Assembly: GCF_018619435.1 (NCBI RefSeq)
Contig: NZ_JAHFZF010000025.1
Location: forward strand, 1-64,000
From: Rhodoferax sp. U11-2br
Lineage (GTDB): Bacteria > Pseudomonadota > Gammaproteobacteria > Burkholderiales > Burkholderiaceae_C
Length of the DNA stretch: 64,000 bases
Direction of reading: 5' to 3'
Part shown: positions 26,133 through 35,037 of the stretch, one piece after another
Position numbering within the stretch: position 1 is the first letter of the stretch
How the letters are laid out: each line of letters begins with the position of its first letter
Notes under the pieces: model-generated
Told to the model about the DNA's origin: nothing
What the model saw: the letters and a program-made list of their open reading frames with translations, nothing else
Database searches by the model: none
Program-made: the position numbers and the translations under genes

Positions 26133-26187
26133 GCCAAATCGGCCTTTAGCCCTTTTATGATCAGGGCGGGTAGCTACTGATCAAGTA
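26133..26187. repeat. Palindromic interspersed repeat, copy 5
   Basis: Pieces: GCCAAATCGGCCTTTAGCCC, TTATGATCAGGGCGGGTAGC, TACTGATCAAGTAG. A 10 bp direct repeat ATGAGCCAAA occurs at 26108 and 26129, just at its left edge. Confidence 0.75.
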
Positions 26188-26289
26188 GCGCAGGTGGTTG
26201 CCGGGGCGACCGTTTGCGCGCTGGCGCACAGAGCCTGCCCACCAAACCGTCCACAGTGGGGCCTTGTTCACCACACTGAAGGATGCGCG

Positions 26290-27117
26290 ATGTTGCGAAG
26301 CATGAACGACCTCAAGGGTTACACCATTGGCGCCACTGATGGCGAAATTGGCCACGTCACCGACTTTTTCTTTGACGACCAGCGCTGGACCATCCGTTTT
26401 CTGGTGGTCGAGACCGGCACCTGGCTGCTCAGCCGCAAGGTGCTGATCTCGCCGTTTTCACTGATGCAGGCCGACTGGGAACACAAACGCCTGCCGGTGC
26501 GCATCACCCGCGAGGCGGTCAAAAACAGCCCCGACATCGACACCAACCAGCCGGTATCGCGCCAGCACGAGGTGCAGTACGCCGACTACTACGGTTACCC
26601 CTACTACTGGGGTAGCGACGACCTGTGGGGCAACGGCCTGTACAACCCGGTGCTGGCACCACCGGCTGGGCTGAACCCGGAGGCGCTGGCCCAAGTCCGG
26701 TCCGAGGTGGCGGGTGTCTACGCCCGCGCCGAGCAGACCCTGCGGCAGAACGACGACCCGCACCTGCGCAGTTGCCAGGCGGTGCTGGGTGATCACCTGG
26801 AAGCCAGCGACGGCGACATCGGCCATGTGCAGGGCATGCTGGTGGATGAAGACAGCTGGACGATTCGTTACCTGGTGGCCGACACCAGCAACTGGTGGCT
26901 GGGGCACCAGGTGCTGATCCCGCCGGACTGGGTCAGCGACATCCGCTGGGCCGATTCACGCGTCAGCGTCAACCTGAGCCGCCAAGCCATCCAGGACAGC
27001 CCGCGTTTTGATGCGTCAACACCACTGACCCGTGAACAAGAGCAGGCGCTGTACCGCCACTACGAACGCCCGAGCTACTGGGAGCGTGAACACACAACCG
27101 CGCCGGATAGGTCGTAG
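26290..27117 (+). CDS. PRC-barrel domain protein (two repeats)
   Basis: The 275-residue soluble protein has two PRC-barrel units. Each has the pattern GE/DIGHV...FFFDDQRWTIRFLVVET or LVDEDSWTIRYLVADT, then LL/WLGHQVLI and a conserved tail (ITREAVKNSP; LSRQAIQDSP). Between them is a Tyr-rich linker (YADYYGYPYYWGSDD). PRC-barrels are beta-barrel modules found in photosynthetic reaction-centre subunit H and in RimM; stand-alone doubles like this one are of unknown role, often stress-associated. The ATG at 26290 is preferred because the upstream frame continues through the repeat region. Confidence 0.82.
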   Translation: MLRSMNDLKGYTIGATDGEIGHVTDFFFDDQRWTIRFLVVETGTWLLSRKVLISPFSLMQADWEHKRLPVRITREAVKNSPDIDTNQPVSRQHEVQYADYYGYPYYWGSDDLWGNGLYNPVLAPPAGLNPEALAQVRSEVAGVYARAEQTLRQNDDPHLRSCQAVLGDHLEASDGDIGHVQGMLVDEDSWTIRYLVADTSNWWLGHQVLIPPDWVSDIRWADSRVSVNLSRQAIQDSPRFDASTPLTREQEQALYRHYERPSYWEREHTTAPDRS

Positions 27118-27448
27118 GAGGGGTGTCTGCGGGTTTGGCCTCGTTAGGTGTCGGCTGGGTCTGTATGAAAACTATCGCTAGCCCTCATTTAGCAAGGGCT
27201 GGTAGCTATGGCTACTGTAGCTATGCGAGGTGGCAGAGGCCTGCGTTGCGCAGTGCGGCCAATCATCAGTGCCGTCATTTGCTGCCCATGTGTGCGCCAT
27301 TTTCACCATACAGCCGAAGGCAGATTGAGGCTGGAAGCCGACAGCCAAATTTACAGACAGCGCTTATACAAATCGTCGAAATTTATCCTTTAGCACTCAA
27401 GAAAAGCGTCCGCGTACCCAACCAGTTTTGCAGCTGTTAATGTTCACG
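27118..27448. other. Intergenic region with repeat copy, edge of AT-richer patch
   Basis: This 331 bp gap lies between the PRC-barrel gene and the DUF2971 gene. It contains one palindromic repeat copy (27166-27224). Beyond about 27300 the base composition becomes visibly more A/T-rich and continues so through the DUF2971 gene. No gene or terminator was seen. Confidence 0.6.
27166..27224. repeat. Palindromic interspersed repeat, copy 6
   Basis: Pieces: GAAAACTATCGCTAGCCCTC, ATTTAGCAAGGGCTGGTAGC, TATGGCTACTGTAGCTATG. The arms CTAGCCCT/AAGGGCTGG and the extended tail are clear. Confidence 0.8.
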
Positions 27449-28417
27449 CTAGGTAGACCTAAAGGGAATTTCTGAAGCAACAACTCGCTCCGCTAAGTTG
27501 TGCTGTCCAATATTTTTAAGCATTTGCCGCAGAGAGTTTGCTGCGAGAGCGCTCGATACAGAAGGGCCAAGTATTATTCGATCCACGAGGGTTTCTAGGG
27601 AGATGTTTTCTGTTTTTAGTTCAGGTATTGGCTTGATAGGAAGTTTAAGTTTCGGCTCAATGCCTTTGTTTGTGGCAAGGTGACCGAAGTATTTCTTGAA
27701 GATTTGCTCTTTATCCTTGTCGCTCATATAGACGACACGCCACTCTCGCTCTTCATGGAACCCGTGATGCTTCGTGAAAAGGGCAAATGACTTTAAGCGC
27801 TGCAGCCAAGCCCAGGCTGCGTAATAAAAATCGTCTTCCACCTTTGCGTGAACGGAAATTACTGCTGCAAGGCTAGTTAGTTTTTCGCAGATCCAATTTT
27901 TCCGCTCAATCTTTGAGGCGTAATGCACTTTGCCAACGATTAGCGGCGAATCTGCATATTCGTTTATGTTGGCAGTGCTGATTACAAGAGCTGCACCTGA
28001 ACCCGAGTTTCCGTAGCCACGCCACATGGATAGCAATCCGTCGTTGTCGTCAGCGTTATGCTCCGAAAAGCATAGTATGTATGTGTTTAAAACGTGATTT
28101 GAATCGAAATCGCTGAACAAACGGTCAAAATCTTGTAGAAGTTTTTTGTGGTTCTCTGGCGTGCCACACGCCTTACGAATTGCTTCATTTTGATGTAGTT
28201 CGCGCGCGCCTTCGCTCATGCCAAACTGCAACTCTTCGAGGTCATTCATGAAAAGAGGATTGGAAAACCAAAACTGTTCTTTAGTGACGATTTGCTCGAA
28301 AGTTTGAATGGATGTGTAGTGAGCGAGCAAGGGGCGTGACGACGGGAAGGATGACTCCTCTTGAAAGTCAGCCCAAAGCTCTGCTGATGCAAGGTTAAAG
28401 AAGGTCGGATCGCTCAT
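27449..28417 (-). CDS. DUF2971 domain protein
   Basis: The 322-residue protein matches the DUF2971 pattern: LAHYTSIQTFEQI and QFWFSNPLFMNDLEEL near the N-terminus, then ILCFSEH, LSMWRGYGNSGSGAALVI, and GFHEEREWRVVYM. The conserved His/Tyr, Ser/Trp-Arg and Glu-Trp-Arg elements are spread as in an enzyme active site, but no function is established. The gene is clearly richer in A/T than its neighbours, suggesting acquisition. A small membrane protein gene lies 157 bp upstream on the same strand. Confidence 0.8.
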   Translation of the reverse strand: MSDPTFFNLASAELWADFQEESSFPSSRPLLAHYTSIQTFEQIVTKEQFWFSNPLFMNDLEELQFGMSEGARELHQNEAIRKACGTPENHKKLLQDFDRLFSDFDSNHVLNTYILCFSEHNADDNDGLLSMWRGYGNSGSGAALVISTANINEYADSPLIVGKVHYASKIERKNWICEKLTSLAAVISVHAKVEDDFYYAAWAWLQRLKSFALFTKHHGFHEEREWRVVYMSDKDKEQIFKKYFGHLATNKGIEPKLKLPIKPIPELKTENISLETLVDRIILGPSVSSALAANSLRQMLKNIGQHNLAERVVASEIPFRST

Positions 28418-28574
28418 GTTACGAATGCAGATGTGAGAGCAAGTTCTCAGCCGACAATTCTGACAGCAAGTTCACTGCCTGAGTATCCCCAGAACAGGAG
28501 AAATCGTGGAATGACTGAAACCGCTGAAAAACGGTAGGCCACATCAGTACCTTTGCAAGACTTTTCGCCAATCC

Positions 28575-28946
28575 TCACTCAGACGCCAAGAAGCCAAATC
28601 GCTTGGCTACAACTGCACCTATCGCAGCCGCAACTGGTGTACCCAAGAAATAGATCAACCAGCCATTGGCAGCTTCATGCGACGCAGAAAACAGAACTAT
28701 CAAGGCAACACAGGTGAGTAGTACGTTCAAGCCACTCAGTCCGCCCAAACACGAGGTGTCCGAAGTTTCCAAGTAACCAGTGATGGCCAACCAAATCCAA
28801 TGTGGCGCTGAATATGCCAGGTAGGTAAGAGCAAAACTTTCAACCGCACTTTGCAGGCCTATGGCGGTCATTTCTGATGGAGGTGCAGCAACTGCGGTAG
28901 CAATGACAACCATGAGCGGGATGGCAAGTTGAATCAGGTAGCGCAT
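28575..28946 (-). CDS. Small hypothetical membrane protein
   Basis: The 123-residue protein of unknown function has about four hydrophobic segments: LIQLAIPLMVVIATAVAA, SAPHWIWLAITGYL, LNVLLTCVALIVLFSA and WLIYFLGTPVAAAIGAVVA. The first might be a signal anchor. No family is recognised. It lies in the same AT-richer patch as the DUF2971 gene and the same orientation, so the two may form a unit. Confidence 0.55.
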   Translation of the reverse strand: MRYLIQLAIPLMVVIATAVAAPPSEMTAIGLQSAVESFALTYLAYSAPHWIWLAITGYLETSDTSCLGGLSGLNVLLTCVALIVLFSASHEAANGWLIYFLGTPVAAAIGAVVAKRFGFLASE

Positions 28947-29102
28947 GCCAGAGTCCTTCGGTGGCGAACAAAGTTCTCCTTAGATTGTGCCAAGGCCGAC
29001 GCTTTAGACCATCCCCCGATTGAGGGATGCCACTGAATGACTGCAACCCTGCCTGCCACCTCCACCCGCGCCCCGTTCAGTGAAGTCCAGCCCACGCAGT
29101 CC

Positions 29103-30359
29103 TCACACCCCAGCCTGCAGCGCCTCATCCAGCAGCTCAATCCAGTGCCGCACCGGTGTTTTGGTACCGCTTTGTAAATGGCTGATGCAGCCGATGTTGG
29201 CTGAGGCAATGCTGTCGGGTGGGCCGTTCTCAAAGGTGTGGTTGATGTGGCCCAGTTTGCGGTCGCGCAGCTGGGTGGCGATCTCCGGCTGCAGCACGCT
29301 ATAGGTGCCGGCCGAGCCGCAGCACAGGTGGGATTCGCAGCCGGTGATCTTGAGTTTGAAACCCAGCTCAGCCATGTATTTGTCCACCCCGCCACGTAAC
29401 TTCATGCCGTGTTGCAGTGAACACGGCGGGTGCCAGACGATGGTGCTGGCGCGAGGTTTGACACGTTCGCGCAGTTTCTCGGTCAGTTCGGGCAGCCATT
29501 CGCTGATGTCGTGGGCGAGGTCGCTGATGCGTTGCGCCTTGGCCGCGTAGGCCGGGTCGTCGCGCAGGATGTGGCCGTAATCCTTGACGGTGGCGCCGCA
29601 GCCCGAGGCGTTCATCACAATGGCTTCGACCCCCGGGCGGCCCGCCACGCCGTTGATGTAGGGCCACCAGGCGTCGATGTTGGCCCGCATTTCGCTCTTG
29701 CCACCGTCCTGGTCGTTCAGGTGAAACTTGAGGGCTCCACAGCAGCCGGCCTTGGGTGCGATCACCGTCTGGATGCCCGCGGCGTCCAGCACACGGGCGG
29801 TGGCGCTGTTGATGTTGGGGCTCATGCTGGGTTGGACACAGCCAGCCAGCATCAGCACCTGGCGCGGGTGTTGGCGTGTGGGCCAGGCGCCGCCGCTTTG
29901 TTTGGCGGGCACTTTTTTCTGCAGTGCCTGGGGCAGCAGGCCACGTGCGAGCTGGCCCATGGCCATCGCAGGTGCAAACAGCGGCGACGAGAGGCCTTCC
30001 TTGAGTGTCCAGCGCATGGCTTTTTCGTTGGCCGGGCGCGGCACCTGCGCGTCCACCAGTTTGCGGCCAATGTCGAGCAGGTGGCCGTATTGCACGCCGC
30101 TGGGGCAGGTGGTTTCGCAGTTGCGGCAGGTCAGGCAGCGGTCCAGGTGCAGCTGGGTTTTGCGCGTGGGTTTGGCGCCTTCGAGCACCTGTTTGATCAG
30201 GTAGATACGGCCACGCGGGCTGTCGAGTTCGTCACCAAGCAGCTGGTAGGTCGGGCAGGTGGCGGTGCAAAAACCGCAGTGCACACAGTTGCGCAGAATG
30301 GCCTCGGCGGTCAAGCCGTCGGGCGTGCCTTGGTATTGGGGGCTGAGTTGGGTTTGCAT
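29103..30359 (-). CDS. glcF: Glycolate oxidase iron-sulfur subunit
   Basis: The 418-residue protein has two 4Fe-4S motifs near the N-terminus, CVHCGFCTATCP and CLTCRNCETTCP. Two CCG domains follow, AGCCGALKFH and CESHLCCGSAG, the heterodisulfide-reductase-like cysteine clusters. GlcF passes electrons from the GlcD/GlcE flavoproteins to the membrane in oxidation of glycolate to glyoxylate. It follows glcE by 14 bp. No glcD lies in the cluster. Confidence 0.95.
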   Translation of the reverse strand: MQTQLSPQYQGTPDGLTAEAILRNCVHCGFCTATCPTYQLLGDELDSPRGRIYLIKQVLEGAKPTRKTQLHLDRCLTCRNCETTCPSGVQYGHLLDIGRKLVDAQVPRPANEKAMRWTLKEGLSSPLFAPAMAMGQLARGLLPQALQKKVPAKQSGGAWPTRQHPRQVLMLAGCVQPSMSPNINSATARVLDAAGIQTVIAPKAGCCGALKFHLNDQDGGKSEMRANIDAWWPYINGVAGRPGVEAIVMNASGCGATVKDYGHILRDDPAYAAKAQRISDLAHDISEWLPELTEKLRERVKPRASTIVWHPPCSLQHGMKLRGGVDKYMAELGFKLKITGCESHLCCGSAGTYSVLQPEIATQLRDRKLGHINHTFENGPPDSIASANIGCISHLQSGTKTPVRHWIELLDEALQAGV

Positions 30360-30373
30360 GGCGATACGGCGGC

Positions 30374-31501
30374 TCAGAGCGAACGGAACATGCGCCCAGG
30401 GTTGAAGATGTTGGCCGGGTCAAACTCGGCCTTGAGGCGCGTGTGGATCTGGTCGAGTGGCCGCTCTAGGGGCTCAAATCGGTCGATAGCCCTTTTTGTG
30501 TCTGGCTCATTTGCTCTGAAAAGCATAGTTGTTCCGCCCACGGCCTGGCTCAGGTCGCGCAACTTGGCGGCGGCCGACTCGGGTGCCCAGACCCAGCGCA
30601 GGCCGCCGTGCCATTCCACCAGCTGCGGCCAGAGCAGGTTCAGCCCCGGGGCGGTCTGCGGCAGGCTCAGGCGCCACAGGGCCAGGCCCGGGTGGGCGGC
30701 GGCGTCAAAAAACGGCAAGGTCTGGTCGCGGCAGGCAGTCCAGTCGGCGCTGGCTTGTGCGGGGTCCACGGTATGGCCGGGCAGATCCTGCGTCATGTTG
30801 GTGATGGCCGAGTCCACCGCAGCGCCCGCGCCGCGCAGGCGCACAAAGAGCTGGCCGACCTCGCCGGGTTCGTGTTCACCTTGTTCCCAGCGGCTGGCGT
30901 TGAGCGGTAGCGGCTGCGCGCCCCAGCGGTGCAATTGTTCCAGCGCACGGGCCTGGTCAACCTCGAACACCAGGGTGGCTTCGGCTGCGGGCAGCGGCAT
31001 CACCTTGAGCGACACCTCGGTCAGCAGGCCCAGGATGCCCAGGCTGCCCACCATCAGGCGGCTGAGGTCGTAGCCAGCCACGTTTTTCATGACCTGGCCA
31101 CCAAAAATCAGGTGTTCAGCCCGGCCATTGACCATCTGCAGACCCAGCACATAGTCACGCACACCGCCTACGCTGGCGCGCGACGGGCCACTCAGCCCGG
31201 CTGCGACCATGCCACCCACGGTGCCACGCCCGCCAAAACGCGGGGGCTCAAACGCCAGGCACTGGCCCTGCTGTGCCAGCGTGGCCTCCAGCTCAGTCAG
31301 TGGGGTGCCCGCGCGTGCGGTGATGACCAGTTCGGTCGGTTCGTAGCTGACGATGCCGGTGTGGCCGCTGGTGTCGAGCAATTCACCCTGCAGCATTTCG
31401 CCATAAAAATCCTTGCTGCCGTGGCCCCGGATGCGCAGCGGTGTGTGGGCTGCTGCGGCGGCGCGAATGCGGTCGATCAGGGCGGGCAGGGTGTCGGTCA
31501 T
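30374..31501 (-). CDS. glcE: Glycolate oxidase subunit GlcE (FAD-binding)
   Basis: The 375-residue PCMH-type FAD-binding protein has the family features ELVITARAGTPLTELEATLA, GGRGTVGGMVAAGLSGPSR, VRDYVLGLQMV, and the C-terminal FDPANIFNPGRMF. It forms the glycolate dehydrogenase complex with GlcD and GlcF. Its usual upstream partner glcD is absent: the gene 129 bp upstream is a gluconolactonase. A short AT-richer stretch around EPDTKRAIDRF has an AGCCCTTTTT core but is not a convincing repeat copy. Confidence 0.92.
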   Translation of the reverse strand: MTDTLPALIDRIRAAAAAHTPLRIRGHGSKDFYGEMLQGELLDTSGHTGIVSYEPTELVITARAGTPLTELEATLAQQGQCLAFEPPRFGGRGTVGGMVAAGLSGPSRASVGGVRDYVLGLQMVNGRAEHLIFGGQVMKNVAGYDLSRLMVGSLGILGLLTEVSLKVMPLPAAEATLVFEVDQARALEQLHRWGAQPLPLNASRWEQGEHEPGEVGQLFVRLRGAGAAVDSAITNMTQDLPGHTVDPAQASADWTACRDQTLPFFDAAAHPGLALWRLSLPQTAPGLNLLWPQLVEWHGGLRWVWAPESAAAKLRDLSQAVGGTTMLFRANEPDTKRAIDRFEPLERPLDQIHTRLKAEFDPANIFNPGRMFRSL

Positions 31502-31630
31502 GGCAGTGCGGGCAAAAAAAGATGGCCCATGTTAGGGCCAAGTCCTGACGGCAGGCTTGAATTTTTTGAAACGTCTGTGTTCGAAAAATTGTCAAACTCC
31601 CGCCGCCCCCAATGCTGCGGGCGAGCCGAC

Positions 31631-32599
31631 TCAGTCGCGGAAAAACTGCACCGGCAGCCCGGCCACCGCCACCCGCATTGCCACCACCTGGCCCGACAAC
31701 GGGTAGGTGGCCAGCTCGTCGGCAGGGCGGTTTTTGCTGGCGCTGGTGAGGTACAGGGTTTTGAGGTCTTCGCCACCAAAACAGGGCATGGTGGGGCAGA
31801 CCAGCGGGGTCGGAATGTCGGCCAGCAGGCGGCCGTCCGGCGCAAACTGGCAGACGCGCTGGCCTTCATACATGGCGACCCAGTAATTGCCCGCCACGTC
31901 GACGGCGGCGCCATCCGGGCGGCCACCGTAGACCAGGGGTGCGGCGGCCGTGCCTGGCCAGCCTTCGGGTTTGGGCTCGAAGCTGGCAAACACCCGCTGC
32001 GCCGACATGGCGCCGCTGCTGGTTTCAAAGTCCCAGGCCCAGACCGTGTGGCTGGGTGAGTTGGCCCAGTACAGGGTGCGGTTGTCGGGGCTCCAGGCCA
32101 GGGCGTTGGCGGTGGTGAAGCTGCCGTTGGGGGCAATCTTGCAGCTGATATGGACCTGGCCCGGGTGCTCGGGGTGGTGGGTGTCCAGGCAGTAGAGGCC
32201 CACGTTCTTGAGCTGGCGCGTCTCGTCAAGCGTGCCGATCCACAGGCGGCCCTGGGCATCACATTTGCCGTCGTTGGCGCGCATCTGGGTGGTGTCGTAG
32301 TCCAGCGTGGCCAGCAGCTGCAGCTCACCGCCCCACTCGCGGGCGCGGAACACGCCGTGGCGCAGGGCGATCACCAGCCCGCCGCTGCTTGCCGGGGCGA
32401 TACAGCCGGGCTCACTGGGCAAGTCCCAGGTCTCGACCGTGCCCATGTAGGTGTTGGCGCGCAGTACCTGGCGGCCCGGGATGTCGAGCCAATACAACAT
32501 CTGCTCTTGCGGGTGCCAGAAGGGCGATTCACCCAATTGGCAGCGGTGGGGGGCGACGGTTTGCCAAGTGGCTGGGTGCTCGGGTGCGGAAGGATTCAT
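31631..32599 (-). CDS. SMP-30/gluconolactonase/LRE family lactonase (cytoplasmic)
   Basis: The 322-residue six-bladed propeller has metal-site motifs of the SMP-30 family: LGESPFWHPQEQMLYWLDI (Glu), RANDGKCDAQGRLWIG (Asn, Asp) and FTTANALAWSPDNRTLYW (Asn, Asp). No signal peptide is seen, so it acts in the cytoplasm, probably opening sugar-acid lactones feeding the aldarate pathway. It is a different protein from the Tat-exported relative at 41984-43102. It lies between the glycerate kinase and glcE genes on one strand. Confidence 0.88.
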   Translation of the reverse strand: MNPSAPEHPATWQTVAPHRCQLGESPFWHPQEQMLYWLDIPGRQVLRANTYMGTVETWDLPSEPGCIAPASSGGLVIALRHGVFRAREWGGELQLLATLDYDTTQMRANDGKCDAQGRLWIGTLDETRQLKNVGLYCLDTHHPEHPGQVHISCKIAPNGSFTTANALAWSPDNRTLYWANSPSHTVWAWDFETSSGAMSAQRVFASFEPKPEGWPGTAAAPLVYGGRPDGAAVDVAGNYWVAMYEGQRVCQFAPDGRLLADIPTPLVCPTMPCFGGEDLKTLYLTSASKNRPADELATYPLSGQVVAMRVAVAGLPVQFFRD

Positions 32600-32661
32600 G
32601 TGGGCAGAGTGGCATCAAAGGGAGGTGCCATTGTGCCCGGCAAACCTTGGCCTGTAGCGGC

Positions 32662-33948
32662 TCAGGCCGTGGGTGGGTTGATCAGAATCGCGCGGAAGTC
32701 GTTCACATTGGTCAGTGTGGGCCCGCAGACCACCGAGTCACCCAGCGCCTGGAAAAAGCTGTGGGCGTTGTTGTTGTCCAGATAGCTGCGCGGGTTCATG
32801 CCCAGCGCCCAGGCACGCGCCAGGGTGTCGGGGGTGAGCAGGGCACCGGCAATCTCTTCCAAGCCGTCGACACCGTCGGTGTCTGCCGCCAGCGCGTAGA
32901 CCCCCGGGGTGCCTGCCAGTGCAATGCCCAACGCCAGCAAAAACTCCACATTGCGCCCGCCTCGTCCGGTGCCGCGCAGGGTCACCGTGGTCTCACCACC
33001 ACTGAGCAACAAACAGGGCGCCTGGAACGGCTGGCCCTGGCGGACCACCTGGTGGGTCAGGCCCGCCAGCACCTTGGCCACATCGCGCGACTCGCCCTCC
33101 AGGCTGTCGCTCAGGATGTGGGGTGTGAACCCGGCTGCCTGGGCCACCTGGGCTGCCGACTGCAGGGCGATCTGCGGTGCGGTGATCAGCTTGACAACAC
33201 TGTGGGCCAGACGCGGGTCACCAGGCTTGATGGTTTCCCCCGCGCCACTCTCGAGCAATGCGCGTGCGGCCGGGGGGAGGCTGATCTGGTAACGCTGGAC
33301 GATGGCCAGTGCGTCGGCGCAGGTGCTGCTGTCACCCACCGTGGGGCCGGAGGCGATGTCCATCGGGTTGTCGCCCGGCACGTCCGAGATCAGCAGCGTG
33401 AGCAGCTGCGCCGGGTGGCAGGCTGCGCCCAGACGGCCACCCTTGATGTCTGAGAGGTGGCGGCGCACACAGTTCATCTCAGAAATGCTGGCGCCGCTGG
33501 CCAGCAGGGCGGCATTGACCGCCTGTTTGTCCTGCAGCGTGAGGCCAGCGCCTGGTGCCAGCAGCAGGGACGAGCCACCGCCCGAGATCAGCGCGATCAC
33601 CAGATCGTCGGCACTGAGGCCGGTGACGAGGTCGCGCAGACGTTGTGTGGCCTGCAGTCCGGCAGCATCGGGCACCGGGTGGGCGGCCTGCACAATCTCG
33701 ATGCGCTGGCAGGGCACCTCATAGCCGTAGCGTGTGATCACCAGACCTTCCAGCGGGCCTGGCCAGTGGTCTTCGAGCGCGCGCGCCATGGCGGCCGAGG
33801 CCTTGCCCGCACCTATCACGATGGTGCGGCCCTTGGGTGGCGGCGGCAGATGCGGTGGCAGGCACAGCGCGGGTTGCGCTGCGGCCACAGCGGCATCGAA
33901 CATCTGGCGCAGCAGGGCGCGCTGCTGGGTGACTGGGCTTGGCGTCAT
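32662..33948 (-). CDS. Glycerate 2-kinase (TtuD/GckA, DUF4147 family)
   Basis: The 428-residue protein has the class II glycerate kinase layout: VIGAGKASAAMARALE, VQAAHPVPDAAG, ALISGGGSSLL, MNCVRRHLSDIKGGRLG, LISDVPGDNPMDIASGPT, LLLSGGETTVT and LAADTDGVDG. It phosphorylates D-glycerate to 2-phosphoglycerate. Older annotations call this family hydroxypyruvate reductase TtuD; the motifs support kinase. In this cluster it would take glycerate from the GarR step into central metabolism. Confidence 0.93.
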   Translation of the reverse strand: MTPSPVTQQRALLRQMFDAAVAAAQPALCLPPHLPPPPKGRTIVIGAGKASAAMARALEDHWPGPLEGLVITRYGYEVPCQRIEIVQAAHPVPDAAGLQATQRLRDLVTGLSADDLVIALISGGGSSLLLAPGAGLTLQDKQAVNAALLASGASISEMNCVRRHLSDIKGGRLGAACHPAQLLTLLISDVPGDNPMDIASGPTVGDSSTCADALAIVQRYQISLPPAARALLESGAGETIKPGDPRLAHSVVKLITAPQIALQSAAQVAQAAGFTPHILSDSLEGESRDVAKVLAGLTHQVVRQGQPFQAPCLLLSGGETTVTLRGTGRGGRNVEFLLALGIALAGTPGVYALAADTDGVDGLEEIAGALLTPDTLARAWALGMNPRSYLDNNNAHSFFQALGDSVVCGPTLTNVNDFRAILINPPTA

Positions 33949-33992
33949 GGGCAGTTGGGGTGGGCTTTGGCAGATAAACTGCGTTTATACGT

Positions 33993-34045
33993 CAAAATGG
34001 CTTGTAGCCCTTATTCTTCAAGGGCATGCAGCTATTTAAATGGTA
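33993..34045. repeat. Palindromic interspersed repeat, copy 7
   Basis: Pieces: CAAAATGGCTTGTAGCCCTT, ATTCTTCAAGGGCATGCAGC, TATTTAAATGGTAG. It has a clear TAGCCCTT...AAGGGC stem between garR and the glycerate kinase gene. Confidence 0.8.
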
Positions 34046-34051
34046 GTGCCA

Positions 34052-34086
34052 AAGGGCCGGGTCAACAGCTGTGTGGCCCGGCCCTT
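34052..34086 (-). terminator. Strong hairpin after garR (possible terminator or mRNA stabiliser)
   Basis: Perfect 10 bp arms AAGGGCCGGG (34052-34061) and CCCGGCCCTT (34077-34086) enclose a 15 nt loop. It lies 4 bp past the garR stop. The T-run is short on the minus strand, so it could be partial termination or protection of the upstream mRNA. Confidence 0.5.
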
Positions 34087-34090
34087 GTGT

Positions 34091-34981
34091 TTATTTGGCG
34101 CTGGCGACCTCATGGTTGCCCATGAGTTCGAGTGCCTTCACGAGCGCCGAGTGGTCCAGGTCAGCCATGCCGTTGGCGGCGCACACCTGCATCAGCTGCA
34201 CCGCACCGGCGGTTTGGGGCAAGGCCAGGCCGAGTTCGCGTGCGCCTTGCATCGCCAGGCCCAGGTCTTTTTGGTGCAGCTTGATGCGAAAGCCAGGGTT
34301 GAACGTGCGATTGATCATGCGTTCACCATGCACTTCGAGAATGCGGCTGGAGGCAAACCCACCCATCAGTGCGGCGCGCACCTTGGCCGGGTCGGCACCG
34401 GCCTTGCTGGCAAACAGCAGGGCTTCACCCACGGCGGCGATGTTGAGCGCCACGATGATCTGGTTGGCCACCTTGGTGGTCTGGCCGTCGCCGTTGCCAC
34501 CGACCAGGGTGATGTTTTTGCCCATCAGTTCAAACAGCGGTTTGACCAAGTCAAACGCGGCTTGTGAACCACCGACCATGATGGTCAGGCTGGCGGCTTT
34601 GGCGCCCACTTCGCCACCGGACACCGGTGCGTCGAGGTACTCACAGCCCAGGGCGTTGATCTTTTGTGCAAACACCTTGGTTTCCATCGGCGAGATGCTG
34701 CTCATGTCGACCACGGTTTTGCCAGCAGTCAGGCCAGAGGCCACGCCGTTATCACCAAACAGCACCTTGGCCACATCAGGGGTGTCGGGCAGCATCAGGA
34801 AGATGATGTCGGCGTGTTGGGTTACTTCCTGCGCGCTAGCGCATGCGGTAGCACCGGCAGCCGTCAGCTCGGCGGGCACCGGGCCCAGCGTGGTGACAAA
34901 TAACGTGTGGCCAGCCTTGATCAGGTGCGCTGCCATGGGGGTGCCCATGATGCCCAAACCGATAAATCCTAATTTGCTCAT
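34091..34981 (-). CDS. garR: 2-hydroxy-3-oxopropionate (tartronate semialdehyde) reductase
   Basis: The 296-residue beta-hydroxyacid dehydrogenase has the Rossmann motif KLGFIGLGIMGTPMAAHL at the N-terminus, substrate loop DAPVSGGEVGAKAASLTIMVGG, catalytic Lys in NGDGQTTKVANQIIVALNI, and RINHTFN-like RTFNPGFRIKLHQKDLGLA. It reduces tartronate semialdehyde to D-glycerate. It lies next to the garL aldolase gene, which makes that substrate. Confidence 0.95.
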   Translation of the reverse strand: MSKLGFIGLGIMGTPMAAHLIKAGHTLFVTTLGPVPAELTAAGATACASAQEVTQHADIIFLMLPDTPDVAKVLFGDNGVASGLTAGKTVVDMSSISPMETKVFAQKINALGCEYLDAPVSGGEVGAKAASLTIMVGGSQAAFDLVKPLFELMGKNITLVGGNGDGQTTKVANQIIVALNIAAVGEALLFASKAGADPAKVRAALMGGFASSRILEVHGERMINRTFNPGFRIKLHQKDLGLAMQGARELGLALPQTAGAVQLMQVCAANGMADLDHSALVKALELMGNHEVASAK

Positions 34982-35037
34982 TGTGAAACTCCAATACAGA
35001 TTGACGAATTAAAAAAAGGGGGTGAGCCAGGGGGCGC

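Noticed and set aside
29010..29029. CATCCC...GGGATG inverted repeat as a second copy of the 7561 palindrome
   Set aside because: Arms are only 6 bp and the spacing differs.
30465..30532. Possible repeat remnant in glcE (AGCCCTTTTT, AAAGCATAG)
   Set aside because: Only one arm is recognisable and the protein is not clearly longer than relatives.
29430..31073. Long plus-strand open frame (547 codons) opposite glcF and glcE
   Set aside because: It is antisense to two genes with clear protein families; its composition (Gly, Ala, His, Gln-rich) is that of a GC-rich shadow frame. The same applies to 15363-16889, 47687-49393, 9175-10161, 23616-22642, 4482-5069 and 30929-32059.
35001..35012. TTGACGAATTAA before garR, similar to the aldarate operator arm
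   Set aside because: It matches one arm in 10 of 12 positions but has no partner arm and lies inside the run; probably chance.
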